Assembly: GCA_031310005.1 (NCBI GenBank) | Contig: CM062379.1 | Coordinates: 4,464,001-4,528,000, forward strand | Reading direction: 5' to 3' | Origin: Dactylellina haptotyla | Taxonomy: Eukaryota; Ascomycota; Orbiliomycetes; Orbiliales; Orbiliaceae | Length of the DNA: 64,000 nucleotides | In this document: in pieces, positions 12,852 through 24,967 of the stretch | Layout of the letters: each line of letters begins with the position of its first letter | How positions within the stretch are numbered: position 1 is the first letter of the stretch | Translations under genes and position numbers: made by a program | The notes under the pieces: generated by a model | Told to the model about the DNA's origin: nothing | Database searches by the model: none | What the model saw: the letters and a program-made list of their open reading frames with translations, nothing else

Positions 12852-15337
12852 TTAGCGATAACCTTTCCAGTGATTTCGATGGCTACCGCCCCCGTGCATG
12901 CCACCATGGTGGCCATGGTTACTACCATGCACTCCTGTACGGTTGGTGTTTGGAGACGGTTGGCTATTAAAATGAGCGTAGTTATTATTGATGCATAACA
13001 TCCCAACACGAGAACCAAACTTGCTACCTCGAAGGGATACCATATGCTTGCGAATGTGGTTAGCGACAAATTCCCGTTGGTGCATTGGCGCGGTCCCGAG
13101 AATCAGTTGGATCAGGTAGTTCCCGTATTGGTCGCTCGCAACTAGCTGGCTGGTTAACCAAATCGATTTCGGACGCATGATAAAGGTACATGGAAGTTTT
13201 GACATACTATCAATTATAGGTAGGCGAGGGCGATCTGCACGGCCTTCACACACTCTTTCCAAATATCGATCAAGGAACCCCGGTGCAATAGAGGATTTGA
13301 GACATTTCTCAACAACCTTGGATGCATATTGGTCCATGCTATACTCGACAACACTGTGAAGGACCATATCGAGAGCAAGGCTCTGGTCCCTAGGTGCACC
13401 ATGTTCACTATATAGAAATAATCTTATCAACTTTATAACATTCCGACTACCTCCAAATCGAGCAGCGAAGGGCTTTACAAGCCTACCAGATATGCTGAAT
13501 GCACCAATTTCCAAATTGGCCCCGAGCAATCATATCCAAATTGCCCAAAATCTCATCAACACATGGTCGCTATATTAAAAACAAGTGATTAATTCGTAAT
13601 TTTTCGAACAGATGTTGCCTTCAAACTTAACGTACCTTGTCTTCCTCGAGGCAGTTCTCAAAGATGTTCTGGACAACAAGGCTGCCCGTCTCACCCATTG
13701 CGATTTCAGGCCACATACCTGCCAACGCTTCGTTCATGTATTTCATGATTAGTGGAGGCGTGCCGACCCATCTCACTTCAAAGAGTTTTTGCCAGACATG
13801 GCAAGCATCTATAACCAAGAAAACTTGAGTTAAAGATGTCGCAAAGGCTAACTTAAGAGGAACACTTACATCGATGCATCACAGTTTCTGGGATCCTGTG
13901 CAAGAGCTCCTGGATCATCAGTACCTTGAATGGTTCAGGGACAGTGTCTAATGCTCTCTGGATTACGTGACATCCAAAAGCATCCATACTGAGCTGAACA
14001 ACCCTTCCTTTGATAAGTTTCATGATGGCTTCTACATGGTATGGCTCACCGTACTCGAAACACCTCTGAACAAGAAAGTTACCGAAACGATTAGTCATCA
14101 AAGGAAGGGCCTTTTCAACAATGGCGTTAACAATTTCGATCTTGTGCTCAGGGTGATCTAGATCTTTGAGCTTGTGTTGAAGGAAGACAGATGCTCCTTG
14201 GTCGTTCTGCGTGACAACCCTATCAACAAGATAACCCCAGTCACAAGGGACACCTCGTTCCATAAGCCGTTTCCAATTTGGAGATTCAGACGAATTGCCA
14301 TAGAGGTTTGCCCCGAGTGGCTGTGTCTGAATTTCAAAGACGATTTAGAGATGAAATTTTCGATGTCTAGCTAAACGAGGCGAGAAACTCACCGGAGAAG
14401 TGCTTGTAGGTTTGTGCCAATTACCCGTATTGGCCCTAAATCCTGGAGAGTAATCGGTGTGCCCAGGTTGTGTATAGCTACTATTATAAGGAACCGTACC
14501 ATAACCTGGGTGGCTATTTAGACTGCTAGACGGGGTGGTTTGGCCAGCCGAGTTCCAGGAAGACGTATTGGTGGGCACGAATGGAGGTGATAAGGGACTC
14601 GGCGAGAAACCATGACGACCCGGGGTTCCTTGAAGACTAGATGGCGGGCTATGGATCGAAACTCCTCGTCGAATATCGGGGCTGATAACTTTCCAGTCCT
14701 GAGTCTGTTCTTGATCTACGGCTGGTCGGCTTTGGTGGTTTTGACTAGGAGTCATTTGCCAATATGAAGAAGAATCGAGCTGTGGACCATGCCCAGAGAA
14801 ATAGGATTTGGGTTTCTGGTCATTCCACATATGGGCGCCAGAATAGTTTGCACCTCTGGGAAGGGTGAATTGGCTAGGATTGTCACTTTGGTCTATTGGC
14901 ATCGTGTAAGGAACACCATCGGTGTAGAAGTCAGAGTCAACCGCCTGTGCGAACGTGTGCTTGTTTATTTGCTCCTGGATGAAGTCATTGTCGCCTGCTT
15001 CAAAAAAGGGGGCTCGATTGCCTGGGGATTCAGGATGGGCGCCGACATTCTTGACGCGATTATCAAAGAGATGAGGGTACTCGTGAGACCCAAGGTTATT
15101 TTGAGTTGATGAGATGCCCGCTTGTTCTCCATCGCGATGAGAGATGCTAGATTCGACTCCTGCCCGAGTTTCACCTGACTCCTTCTTAGCAGCGAGTTCG
15201 AGTTTTTGCTCCTGAATTATCTGCTCCTGAAGTTCTAAGCGTGCGAGGAGCTTGTCGAGATCAGCAGGCAACTGAGCCTTTCTAGGGCGGTCTTCCTGTT
15301 CGTCCATCGTCGATTGGTGTGTCTCTATGTGTTGCAA
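12852..15337 (-). CDS. Pumilio-family (PUF) RNA-binding protein
   Basis: Exons in transcript order are 15337-14393, 14326-13870, 13808-13636, 13569-13487, 13407-13208 and 13141-12852; phases agree and give 715 codons. The first 300 residues are a low-complexity Ser/Pro/Asn/Gln-rich region with a short coiled coil (LDKLLARLELQEQIIQEQK). The C-terminal half is the PUF domain: repeats are recognisable by cores such as MTNRFGNFLVQRCFE, DAFGCHVIQRALD, ETGSLVVQNIFE, GQFGNWCIQHI, MDQYASKVVEKCLK and SDQYGNYLIQLIL. It ends in a Gly/His-rich tail. PUF proteins bind 3' UTRs and repress or localise mRNAs. The 66-nt intron at 13142-13207 can be read through, but removing it restores the conserved IDIASDQYGN. 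Translation may instead start at the second ATG, 15307. Confidence 0.93.
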
Positions 15338-16919
15338 CGGATTTTAGATGGCAGTCTTTGTATTTGATAGAATGAAGAATAAAGGATGAAGGGCACTCGC
15401 TTTGGCAAATAAAACCGCAGGTTAGGTGGAAAATCTTATCTTCTTGTATATATAAAGAGATGCGATAACCCTAGATGGAAGCATTAAATTGGTTGAAATA
15501 ACAAAATGATTCAATAAATAAATAAATTTCCAGCTTGAAGCGAGTTTGAAGTAGAGAGAATGGGATTGAGGATGAGATGAAAGATAAGGATTTGCAAGGA
15601 TCTTATAGTCACCGAAGTACCTCCTTTGCTGAGCAGCAGGTGCGTGTGATGACGCTTCAGTGCCTTTCTGGATCATGTCCTCGGCTTGGATTTTCCGGTA
15701 ACGCGGACTTCCTTCGTGGCATCGGAAGGTCTTGGTACTGAGGTATATTCATTGGGGGGAACTTACCGGCTGAGGCTCGGAAGGTTGCAAGTACGTAATA
15801 GGTATGAGGCAGCAGCAAGAGGTAAACTAAGTAGGGATGCGTAACGGATAGTTAGTACTGTGAAGCTGGGTCCGTCTGCAAGGGTAAGGATGGTGAGGGT
15901 GAGGGTGAGGGTGATGGCGATGGCGATTGTGATGGTATTGAGGTTTCGAGGGCCAGTCACATTTCCGGCGACGATATAACACACAATCACAAACACGGAC
16001 GACTGAAATCCGAGGCATCGGCATTCCCAGGCGCGCCGTACGTGCCCTTGCCCGAGCCAAATGCGCTGCAAGCCCTGGCGCCCTCCAATGCATTGAATCC
16101 GGGCCCGTCTCTGCGGCGTCGCTCCAACACAAACAGCGGCGGTGATCTGAGGCCGGCTGCCGTGTGCACAGCTTCAACCGCCAGCCATAATTATTATGCA
16201 TCAGTGTGCCCTCGCAGGCGAATCTAGCCCTCTATTCTGTGCTATCGATATATCGATGTGCACCGGAACTCTTCCCCTAACACTCTTGACCGCTGAGCAA
16301 CTATTGTCGTTGTTACTGTTGCATATTTGGACTGTGTAACCTGGTTGGACTCGCCAATCAGCAGACGCGCGGGTGAGTGGTCGGAACCTTATGGTCTCAC
16401 TACTTTTAAACATTTCTCATTAATTCGATTGGCTATTTATGTTGACGGTTCCAGTCCGAGTGTATATAAAATCCGCCTTGAAATGGCACTCGATTAAAAG
16501 AGACTACTTATAATTAATTCTATTTCAAAAGAACAAATACCTACCTCTACAGGCCAAAAATCAAGATGATGCGACATGCATGCGCACCCAGATGCCATAG
16601 AGCAGAAACATATTATTGACAACGGTATTGAAAGGACCTAGGATCAGATCGATTCCTCCCCCAACGGATTCGTGTGAAATTTTGATAATACTGCGCAAAA
16701 AACTTTTCGACCCTGTAGTGATCCCATCGACCGCCACAGGAATATATATTTATATGAGTGAATTCGAATTTTTCCTTTGATTTTGTTGTTATTTTTTGTT
16801 TTTTAAATCTCCCTTCTCCCAGAAGTGCAAGTGCTCCGCTCCTGTCTTTTCAACATCGGAAATGCAGATTTTCTAAATAAACGAAGAAGCCCTCGGAAAA
16901 AATATCCAGAACCAAAAAA
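15338..16919. other. Intergenic region upstream of the PUF gene
   Basis: About 1.6 kb. It holds the PUF promoter and leader (minus strand) and the 3' end of the bestrophin-like gene. The only clear structure is a G-rich minisatellite near 15880. Open frames across 15763-16413 overlap on several frames and show no family motif. Confidence 0.5.
15880..15935 (+). repeat. G-rich hexanucleotide minisatellite (GGTGAG-like)
   Basis: Repeats of GGTGAG grade into GATGGC units. The plus strand holds several closely spaced runs of three G, so a G-quadruplex is conceivable. It is not the TTAGGG repeat of fungal telomeres. It lies about 550 bp upstream of the PUF start codon. Confidence 0.7.
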
Positions 16920-18575
16920 TCAAACGGAATCGTCGGTAGGCATTTGAGCCTGATTTTGGCGTTTTCTCAGTTCTTCAGCCTTCTGGGTGGCTTCTTTCTC
17001 AGCCTGCTCACGCTCCTCTGCCTCTTGCTCCTTTTGTTCAATTGCGTTATCTCTCTCTCTCAATTCCGATTGACGGATCTCTCGAGCAAGAGCAGGATTG
17101 ATATGGCGTAATGGCTTCTTCCTGAGTTCTTCTCTGATCTTATCGACGCCCTTGCCCTTCCAAGCGTTGTATCCCTCGTTCATGTTGGGGAACATGACAT
17201 AGTTGTCATCACGAACAATAAAGTCGGATCGCTTTGGGGGCGGAACGGAAAGAATCATATCCAACTCGAGGGCGATAGAGTCGCAGTAACGGTCAAGGTT
17301 CAAATCGTTAACATCGTCTCCAAAGGGATCTTCAATTTCACGGCCAATTGCAGCAAAACCAAGGATGATATAAGCGCCAATTAAAGTACCAGGAATTGCC
17401 ACCCAACTCAACTTGGAAACTAATTGGAACGGAAGGAAAAGAACCTATTCAAAATTAACGGTTAGAAAAAGTTGGGTTTATTCTCATTTCCACCATCACA
17501 CGCGAAACCAGGGAATTCTTACATAAAGCCAAGTGATCTGACTGATGACAATGTTGTAGGCAATTGGTAGTGGAGTTTGCGAGATACGTTCACAATTTGT
17601 GAGGGAATCCATCATACCGCCAAGATATGCCATGGCCATACTCTGATAAGCAGGAACTGGAATCTGTCCACCTTGAACAATCATATCGAGATATGCGCTC
17701 AGATAAGTCATAATTTCCAGCGGCAAGTTCCCATGGAGTTTTCCGGCCTTCTTATACGCCTTGTATCGCTTAACCGGGCTTCTTTCCAAGAAAGTAATAC
17801 CAAGATAGCTCGAAATCCGCTGGGGAGTAGTTAAGCCTTTACGGGGTGGGAGATTGCCCTCGTGGTGGGCTTGTTTTGCAAAAGTTTGAATATTGGCGAT
17901 AAGGCCTTGGAGATCTTTGTAGTCATATTCTGGTTGATGGCGGAGCTTGTGTTTCAAAGCGACGCAAAAAGCGAGTAAGAGGTTCATGGCGGTCAATTTA
18001 GCAAGAACATCCTCCTCCCCATCAGGTCCCTCGCGTTCACGAATGTGAACCCAAATTAGACGTGCCATGTTACTACAAGAATAGTACGATTAGCAAACCA
18101 ACTAACATGATCCTCAGAAATTTATACACACCGAACATTCAATGTTAAGGCGCCCCAACATTTTCTACCATCGTTATATCTTTCGTAGGCGGTTGAGGAT
18201 CTGAAGGATAACGCCAAACCAACCAAGAAACCGAGGACAGTGAGTAGGAGTGAGTCAATGTTCAGGGGACGAACAAGTTCATGTACACAAGTTATCCAAA
18301 CGGTCCACGCGGTCACGAATAGCATGGGTAAAATAAGTCCTGGAAGCACCGAACCACGTATGCGCATGAAATAGGGCAATTTGGACCCTTTCGTGGTGTC
18401 AATCGGGCCAGTCTATAGATATACACGTCGTTCGTTTAGCAGCCCCTTCACGTAGTATTTATTTCACCTTCTTACATTTTTGGGTGAAACTTACGAAATA
18501 ACCATCGAGGTCACTGCTTAGATCATCAAAGAAACTGCTGTTCCCATTGCGGGATTCGGGGCGACCGCTGGCCAT
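16920..18575 (-). CDS. Bestrophin-like anion channel (UPF0187 family)
   Basis: Exons in transcript order are 18575-18495, 18412-18132, 18072-17523 and 17444-16920; 478 codons, all phases consistent. Four hydrophobic segments are visible: two near the N-terminus (LPGLILPMLFVTAWTVWITC and LLLTVLGFLVGLALSF) and two in the second half. The family signature SSTAYERYNDGRKCWG follows the second segment. Later motifs PLPIAYNIVISQITWLY, the segment after it, and EIEDPFGDDVNDLNLD (an acidic cluster like the calcium-sensing region of bestrophins) support the assignment. Fungal members are thought to be membrane anion channels; their location varies and is not evident here. The last 100 residues are a highly charged Glu/Arg/Gln coiled coil. 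The start ATG is the only one before the first conserved block. Confidence 0.92.
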
Positions 18576-21165
18576 GGTTGTGGCTCTTGATAAGAGGGAC
18601 GCGACTCAAATTAGCAAAACTACTCTCGCTTTATGTTGGTCGGGATGGTCGGCTGTCGGATATTGGTTCAGGAGTTACGTCGATACTTGATATATCCGTG
18701 TGAAAAATGAAAGAAAAAAACAAGACCGGCGAGAAAAATTTACGCTCAAGGTGGAACTACGATTGTAATGGGCCGGCCCAAGCACAGCTACTGGCAGAAA
18801 TGAGAAAGGGAAGAACAGAAGCCAGAGGCAAGGAGGAGGAGAGTATCTTTTAAACAAAAACGTGCCGCAGGGGCATGGGGAAGTCTTGATGCGTGTATAT
18901 ATAATGGGTAGGTATCCCCAGTATCCTTCTAACAGCTGACAATTGGCAAACAAGGTTCCGTATTTATTTCAGGGAGAGTCATAGTGGTGCTGACTTGCAG
19001 GAAAGTCTGCATTGTGGAGGCTGCTCGTTTTGGGGTAGCCCGAGAAAAGCAAAATTGCGAACGTTAACCTTTCACTGCTAAAAAAAAGAATTCGGTTGGA
19101 TGGTTTTTTTTTTCCCCTCCCGCTTCCTTTGACGTGTCCCAAAGAGAAATCGCAGCAGCGGCATCATGGAATCACTGCCTGGGTGTGGGAATATCTGCGG
19201 CCCAGTCTGAATATCCCAGTGGGTCTCAGTCTCCCTCCCCAAATTACTTCGCCCTCGGCAGGCTCAGTGACTAGCATCAAGCATAAATTGCCCGCTTGGC
19301 AATCCAGTAAGCACTTGCTCCAGACCTAGCCCCCCTGTTTTGCCCTCTTAGACCCGTCGTTGGAACAGAGGCACTCACAGTTGAAACCTAGCTGGCGGTT
19401 CCCAAGTTTCCCAAAACATCTTGGCCATGCAGCCGTTCTGGCCTGCAGCATGCCGATTTTACGCATGCCAAAGGATGCTACAGAGGAGTCTTGAGGGAGA
19501 AATGCCGTCCGGATTAAAACCGGCTTTCAAGAGACCTTTTCCCTTCTTTCTACATTTCTCTTCCTTCCTTCGGCGTATCAAATGCAACAATCTAGGGCTC
19601 TTTTTCGATATGTGATCCTGAGAGATCTTTGCACGATTGAGGTTGGTGAAGAAGATAAAATATAACCTCACAGCACAGCTACAACTCACGTCAGGGGCAC
19701 ATCGTCTGCGAAAGGTGAGACAGGGAGCCGCTTGCGGGTAACCTAGGCGGAAGATATATTCCCCTGCAACCTCCCACATGCACATTGAAACATGGCAGAA
19801 GCACAATTGGAGTGATAGGAAATGTCCCCAGACTAGAAATATCCAATGCTAGCAAGCTACATAGAAAGAGAGGCTTTCCACATCCACAAAATCCTGAAAT
19901 AGAAATCCTCCTTTCCGTGATGGGACCATGAGAAAGCAACATGTTCTGGTCACAACTAAAAAAAAAACCCCTTGTTGTCACGTGGATTCCTATCGCAAGC
20001 ATCCCTCAGGATGATTCGCGGTCTGCGAAAACCTGCTGTCAGAAATAAACACCAGCACGGAGCACGGCCGATGTAGTAGTAATGGAAGTGGCTGGCGGCT
20101 CCCCACAGGATCCTGACGCCTTCGCTCCAACCCATGTTTCTTTTTGTAATTCCAGCTGGCGAGGGATTCAAGGTGATACTTCAATATCCGGGTGGGAAAA
20201 AGCAAATATATATCATTATTCCTGATCGATCGGGGTTCCGAAAGTCAGATCAAAACGGAACGGTCGATTTGAACTTAATATTAATACCAGGCAAATAACA
20301 ATCTGGAGGAATTAGAACCAGTTCAGTACAGTATAGCACAGCACAGCACAGCCCTCCTCTGCGAAGGCTTGATAATAATATTTGATAATAGGTACTCTTG
20401 TTAATACCTCTCAACCACTACCAGAAAAATAGCAAGGCACGCGACCACGTTACTTTCTTTCTCTCTTTCTCCCTAAGTTGATAGACTATCGCCTACCTTG
20501 GTCTTTCATGGATTTTGATTCAAAATAAATTTCATAGTTTGCTTCTTCATTCTCCTCCTTTTTCATGGTCCGCATGGCATGTCCTGATTCCTTCATCGTG
20601 TTCATATGTTGATCTCTTTGGCGCAATTCGGCCCAGGTTGTTGAAGAGGCAAAAAAAGATACAGACGCACCTCCTGTTCTCCGTGTTGTTGATGCAGCCA
20701 ATGAATTATAATAATACCAAACAAGCTTGTCGATTTGTCATCCCTGCATAGATTCCCTCTAAAATGCGGAGATTTCATCCGAGTCAATTTTAGATACCTG
20801 TATCGAGCGCCTATTCCTCAGCCTTTCTTCTTAGATCGGAACGTCTCGTATTTCTGATACAATCGAAGCTTTGCGAAAAGCCGAGCTAGGGTACCCGGAG
20901 GAGCCTGATATCCAAGGCTTGAGATTTTCTCGACCTTAAAGCTCGTTATTGTTCAATATCGGTGAGATGACTGATTGCAAATATCCCGGCGTTGGATTTA
21001 TTTTTAGATGCTTAAAGACTTGAATATTGTTTAATACTTAGGTATCTAGTTGAAAAATTAGTTTGATACTATCTACGCGTGGTCCTGCATGGATAGAATT
21101 GCACCCCTCATCTGAGCTCTTTCTTGGTAAACTCCAGTCTAATTATTCCAGTCCCAGCTCGAATA
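18576..21165. other. Intergenic region, bestrophin-like gene to oxidoreductase (divergent)
   Basis: About 2.6 kb between two divergent genes. No coding exon, RNA gene or repeat family is recognisable. It contains a short CAGCA-type repeat near 20325-20352 and pyrimidine tracts near 20455-20475. Promoters of both flanking genes must lie here. Confidence 0.5.
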
Positions 21166-22960
21166 ATGGCGTCGAAGTTGAAGAAACTGTTCAACAAATC
21201 ACCATCGGTGTCAACTGCTAGGGTAAATGCTGCTGATGAAAGAACCACCCAGGGAGACCAACCTGGGTCGTCTACCACAATGCAGACAACAGAGGCAACA
21301 TACGATCTCTCCCAGGCCCCCAGATTTCTCATCATTGGTGCTGGCCATCGGGGAACCAGCTATGCACGAGCTATCAAGTCTTCAACAAATGGGTTAGTGG
21401 CTGCTGTCGCAGACCTGAACACCTATAAACGAGAGTCCTTCGGTGATAGATACAAGATCCCCTCTGCTCTTCGCTTCTCAGATTGGCGAGAGCTATTGAA
21501 GGACGAGTCACAAACAGCTATCCAACATCATGGGGGCATAGATGGGGTTCTCATCTGCACATTGGACCAAACGCATGCGGATATCGCTACTGCCGTGATT
21601 CCCTTAGGCTGGCATGTTCTTGTCGAAAAACCACTTGCTACGACCTATGAAGACTGTCTTAAGATACAGGCAGCCGTTGAAAAGGCCAATTGTATATTCG
21701 CCATTGGCCATGTCTTGCGCTACTCGCCTCATAACCGCCTTCTACATCGTCTCCTTACAGAGGACAAGATCGTTGGCGAGATCGTAGCAATCGAGCACAA
21801 GGAACCAGTTGGGTGGTATCATTTTAGTCATTCATTTGTACGCGGTAACTGGCATAGGGAGGCCGATTGCGGCCCATCTATTCTTACAAAATGCTGCCAC
21901 GACCTCGATATTTTACTTTGGTTGCTTTGTTCCCCGAAGCCACTGGATCCATCTGATCCCTCGACCGAACCTCACCTTCCAAGTAGTGTCTACTCGATTG
22001 GCCATCTCACACATTTTCGTCCAAGCAACAAGCCGAAGCATGCAACCAACAACTGTATAACATGCCCCACATCTGTTGAGCGTACTTGCATGTATTCTGC
22101 CAAGAAAATATATATTGAAAATCCATCCGGGATGCGAGGAGGCTATAATACCGAATGGCCGGTCAATATAGTTTACCCAGAAGTAGAAGACGATCCCGGA
22201 AACTTTGAATCTAAAGAGAATGAGCTTCTCAAGCGTTTGTCTGAAGGGCCGTACGGTCGATGCGTCTATGACGGCCATAACGATGTCGTGGATAATCAGA
22301 TTGTCGTGATGAGTTGGGATGGCGAAGTAAATGTTAGCGAGGAAGCAAGCGTAACCCACAACCAGGAAGGTGGAGCCCTTGAGACAAAGGCCCCGAAAAC
22401 TGCAACAATAACCATGACAGCTGTATGGGTTATCCCATTTTATCGACTTTTGTTTCATAGTTTTAATTTAGTGTCGCGATCGCTGACGATTCGAATAGTT
22501 CTCGCATGCCATATGCGAAAGAAAAACAATTGTCTATGGAACTAAGGGTGAGTTGCATTCGGATACATCTTGGCCGGCGGCATCTTCAGACCAAAAGAAA
22601 CGTCCCATGCGACAACCGCAAACCTCTCTTCACTCGATTCTGTTCACCGATCCTTATGCAGAATGGGTTTCACATATACCTGAGCCTGTAGATCTGTCTA
22701 GTGGGCATGGAGGTGGAGACACCGGGCTTGCGCAGGCCTTTGTTCGCGCAGTGGAAGCAGTAAAGGTTTTCGGGTGGGATGTTGGAAAAGCCCAAAGAGA
22801 GCATGTCGGCGCGGGTATTGACGAGGCGGTCAGGGCTCATGGGATGGCTTGGTGCGCTGAGGAAAGCAGGGTACTTGGCATGCGGAAAGATTGGTCAATT
22901 TGGGACAATGAACAACGGAAAAGTTACCAGAAGAGAGAGAGAGAGAGACAAAATAGTTGA
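21166..22960 (+). CDS. Gfo/Idh/MocA-family NAD(P)-dependent oxidoreductase
   Basis: Two exons, 21166-22422 and 22499-22960, give 572 codons. A nucleotide-binding Rossmann start (FLIIGAGHRGTSYARAI) lies near residue 65, followed by the family's catalytic-site motif HVLVEKPLATT and GHVLRYSPHNRLLH. The C-terminal half carries the substrate-binding alpha/beta domain with RREADCGPSILTKCCHDLDIL-like conserved His and Asp (CCHDLDILLW). Members oxidise sugars or inositol-type substrates; which one is unknown. The chain is longer than the usual 350-400 residues because of a 50-residue N-terminal lead and a Cys-containing insert (NNCITCPTSVERTCMY) common to a fungal/bacterial subgroup sometimes labelled StrI-like. 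The ATG at 21166 is preferred, since upstream in-frame codons contain no ATG. The intron restores a match around AICERKTIVYGTKGELH. Confidence 0.92.
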
Positions 22961-23335
22961 TTTTTAGTGTCACACTAAGACCCGACTCGGAAAAAAGGTT
23001 AAGCAGCAATTGATTTTTAACTTAAAGTTTTAATTGGTATTTTAATGCCTGTCTGGTTGACTAGGATATTTTCTTGCGTACAGTGTTTCCGAGTTCGAAA
23101 AAATATTCTACTACCCCTCCACAACGTTGAACTTACGCTAGGTTGCTCCTTCCTAGAATGATGCATCTATTACTCGCTGACGAGTTAAACAAATTGGGAA
23201 AAACATGTGTACATAAAAAAGAAACGCCCTCGCGCATTCCGCTCCGTGCACCATTGAGGATTAAGATATCTATAATAAAGACGAAGGGGATCTCCACTCC
23301 TCTGTTCCGTTACTGGTATGTCTTGTCCGGGTTTT
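22961..23335. other. Convergent 3' region, oxidoreductase and aquaporin
   Basis: 375 AT-rich bases between two gene tails. No further gene is seen. Confidence 0.5.
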
Positions 23336-24967
23336 TTAACGATCCCTTAGCCCTATATGTTTGTTAGATCGTGCATGCACCGCGATTAAACTCTTGAGTG
23401 GAATCGAACCTCCAATTTCGACGTCTGAGTCCTTAGACCGCGAGTAATTGCTACGACTTGCCTCTTTGCCGTCAATTCCGAGCTGTTCGGCCGTAAAGGC
23501 GAGTCTAACAGCTTGTTCTTGTGCGGAGCAACTAAGATCGATATCTTGTTCTGGGTTACCACCCTCATACTGAAGAAACTTGAGAAGCTTGTAGAATCCG
23601 GCTGCCAAGAGAGCGCCCAACAGTGGACCAATCCCTGATTTTGAAGGTTAGAAATTGCTCACAAGTGTTTCCTGAACGCATATTCGTTTTTCTTATTTAT
23701 TTTTTACTTTTTTTTTTAAAAAAAAATTAAACCAAAATTATAGTGTATTACTCACAGTAAATCCAATGGTCGTGGTTGAAATGACCAGCAACAACGGCTG
23801 GACCGAAAGATCTGACTGGGTTTAGAGAAGCTCCGGTGTAGTAGATGCCGACTAAATGACCAATGAAAAGGGCGCCACCAATTCCGAGAGGCGCAAGGAA
23901 TGTAGCTTTGGTCTTCTGTGGACGTGGAAATAAAGTTAGGAATGCAACCAAACATTCGCGGAAATTGCACCAAAAGCAAATGTTTCACATACCTCAACGG
24001 CCAGCATGAAAATGGTTATAATGAGCTGGGCGGTTAAGAACATCTCAATAAAAAGCCCTTGTACGACAGTGATTCCATCTAACACAAAAATTTGTTACTT
24101 CCTGGCTGAGAATCTGGAATACTCCATGCATTAGGTCAAACGACTTACTTCCAGTGTTTGTGCCCACAGAGAGCTTTCCGGGAAGAATCGCCTCTGCCAC
24201 TCCAGCAGCCGCAATGCTTCCTAGAATTTGTGCCAAGATACATATCGCAGCCCTGAAACAACTAAATTAGAAATGCGGGGTACATTTAAGGTGGAATTTG
24301 CACTGGTTGTTTTGCGAACCTGGGAATGGGCATGCCGCAACCTAAGACCAAAGCAACAGTAACCTGGTGTACCTCTTGTTAGATATAGTTCATCGCGCAT
24401 TGTGGGTTTTAGGGGAAATAAAAACCTACGGCGGGATTAAACATTCCACCACTAACTCTAAAAAAGATCCATACGTTGACAGCCAAGCTCATAGCGAAGG
24501 CCATAGCAATATAGACAATAGTTGCGGGGTCGGACCCTCCTGTAGGGGTATTTGCTTGTCTCGCATACTGAGTACGGCCACTGGCAATCTGGACGACACC
24601 TATACATAAATATTAGATGGGCTCCAAAGAAATTGAATGATAGGTTACCTACAAAAGCTCATGAAAAGAAACAAATATGTTCCTATAGGCGGAGTCCGTA
24701 TTAGAAATACCTATGTGTTTCTAGATCCATCTAAGGAAGTATAGCCATACCAACAAATTCCCCAGTCTAAACATCGTTTTAATATTAGCTTTGAATGCGA
24801 GATGTATAAACTCAAACAGCGAGGGGGGGGGTACCGACAGCTGCTACGAGGTCTATATTGGAAGAAGATACATGTTAACCAATGATAAGTGAAATATGTT
24901 TCGACAGAGGTTGGGACTAACGATTCTTGATTGCCACAGGCATGAACCTTTCCCACGCTGCTGGCAT
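23336..24967 (-). CDS. Aquaporin (major intrinsic protein family)
   Basis: Ten exons in transcript order: 24967-24922, 24852-24839, 24766-24751, 24682-24653, 24599-24430, 24363-24320, 24252-24149, 24078-23993, 23912-23756 and 23634-23336, about 321 codons. The N-terminus reads IKNHLVA..GEFVGT, the fungal aquaporin start. The first pore motif is canonical NPA (GGMFNPAVTVAL). The second is NPV (TGASLNPVRSFGPAVV). The aromatic/arginine-filter Arg follows it. Six membrane segments plus two half-helices are apparent, then an 80-residue hydrophilic C-terminal tail. It should be a water channel of plasma or internal membranes. Exons 2 and 3 are 14 and 16 nt. The donor of exon 2 is uncertain: a GTCGGT donor keeps the frame, while the more usual GTACCC donor 4 bases later does not. 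Confidence 0.88.

Noticed and set aside
13142-13207. Reading the PUF gene straight through this stretch
   Set aside because: The stretch encodes residues foreign to PUF repeats; splicing it out restores IDIASDQYGNYLIQ.
15880-15935. Interstitial telomere repeat
   Set aside because: The unit is GGTGAG/GATGGC-like, not TTAGGG.
23395-23450. tRNA-like sequence on the minus strand with a perfect GGTTCGATTCC B box
   Set aside because: The T stem has a mismatch, the acceptor arms do not pair and no proper anticodon arm forms. The stretch lies in the open C-terminal coding tail of the aquaporin, so the match is most likely chance.
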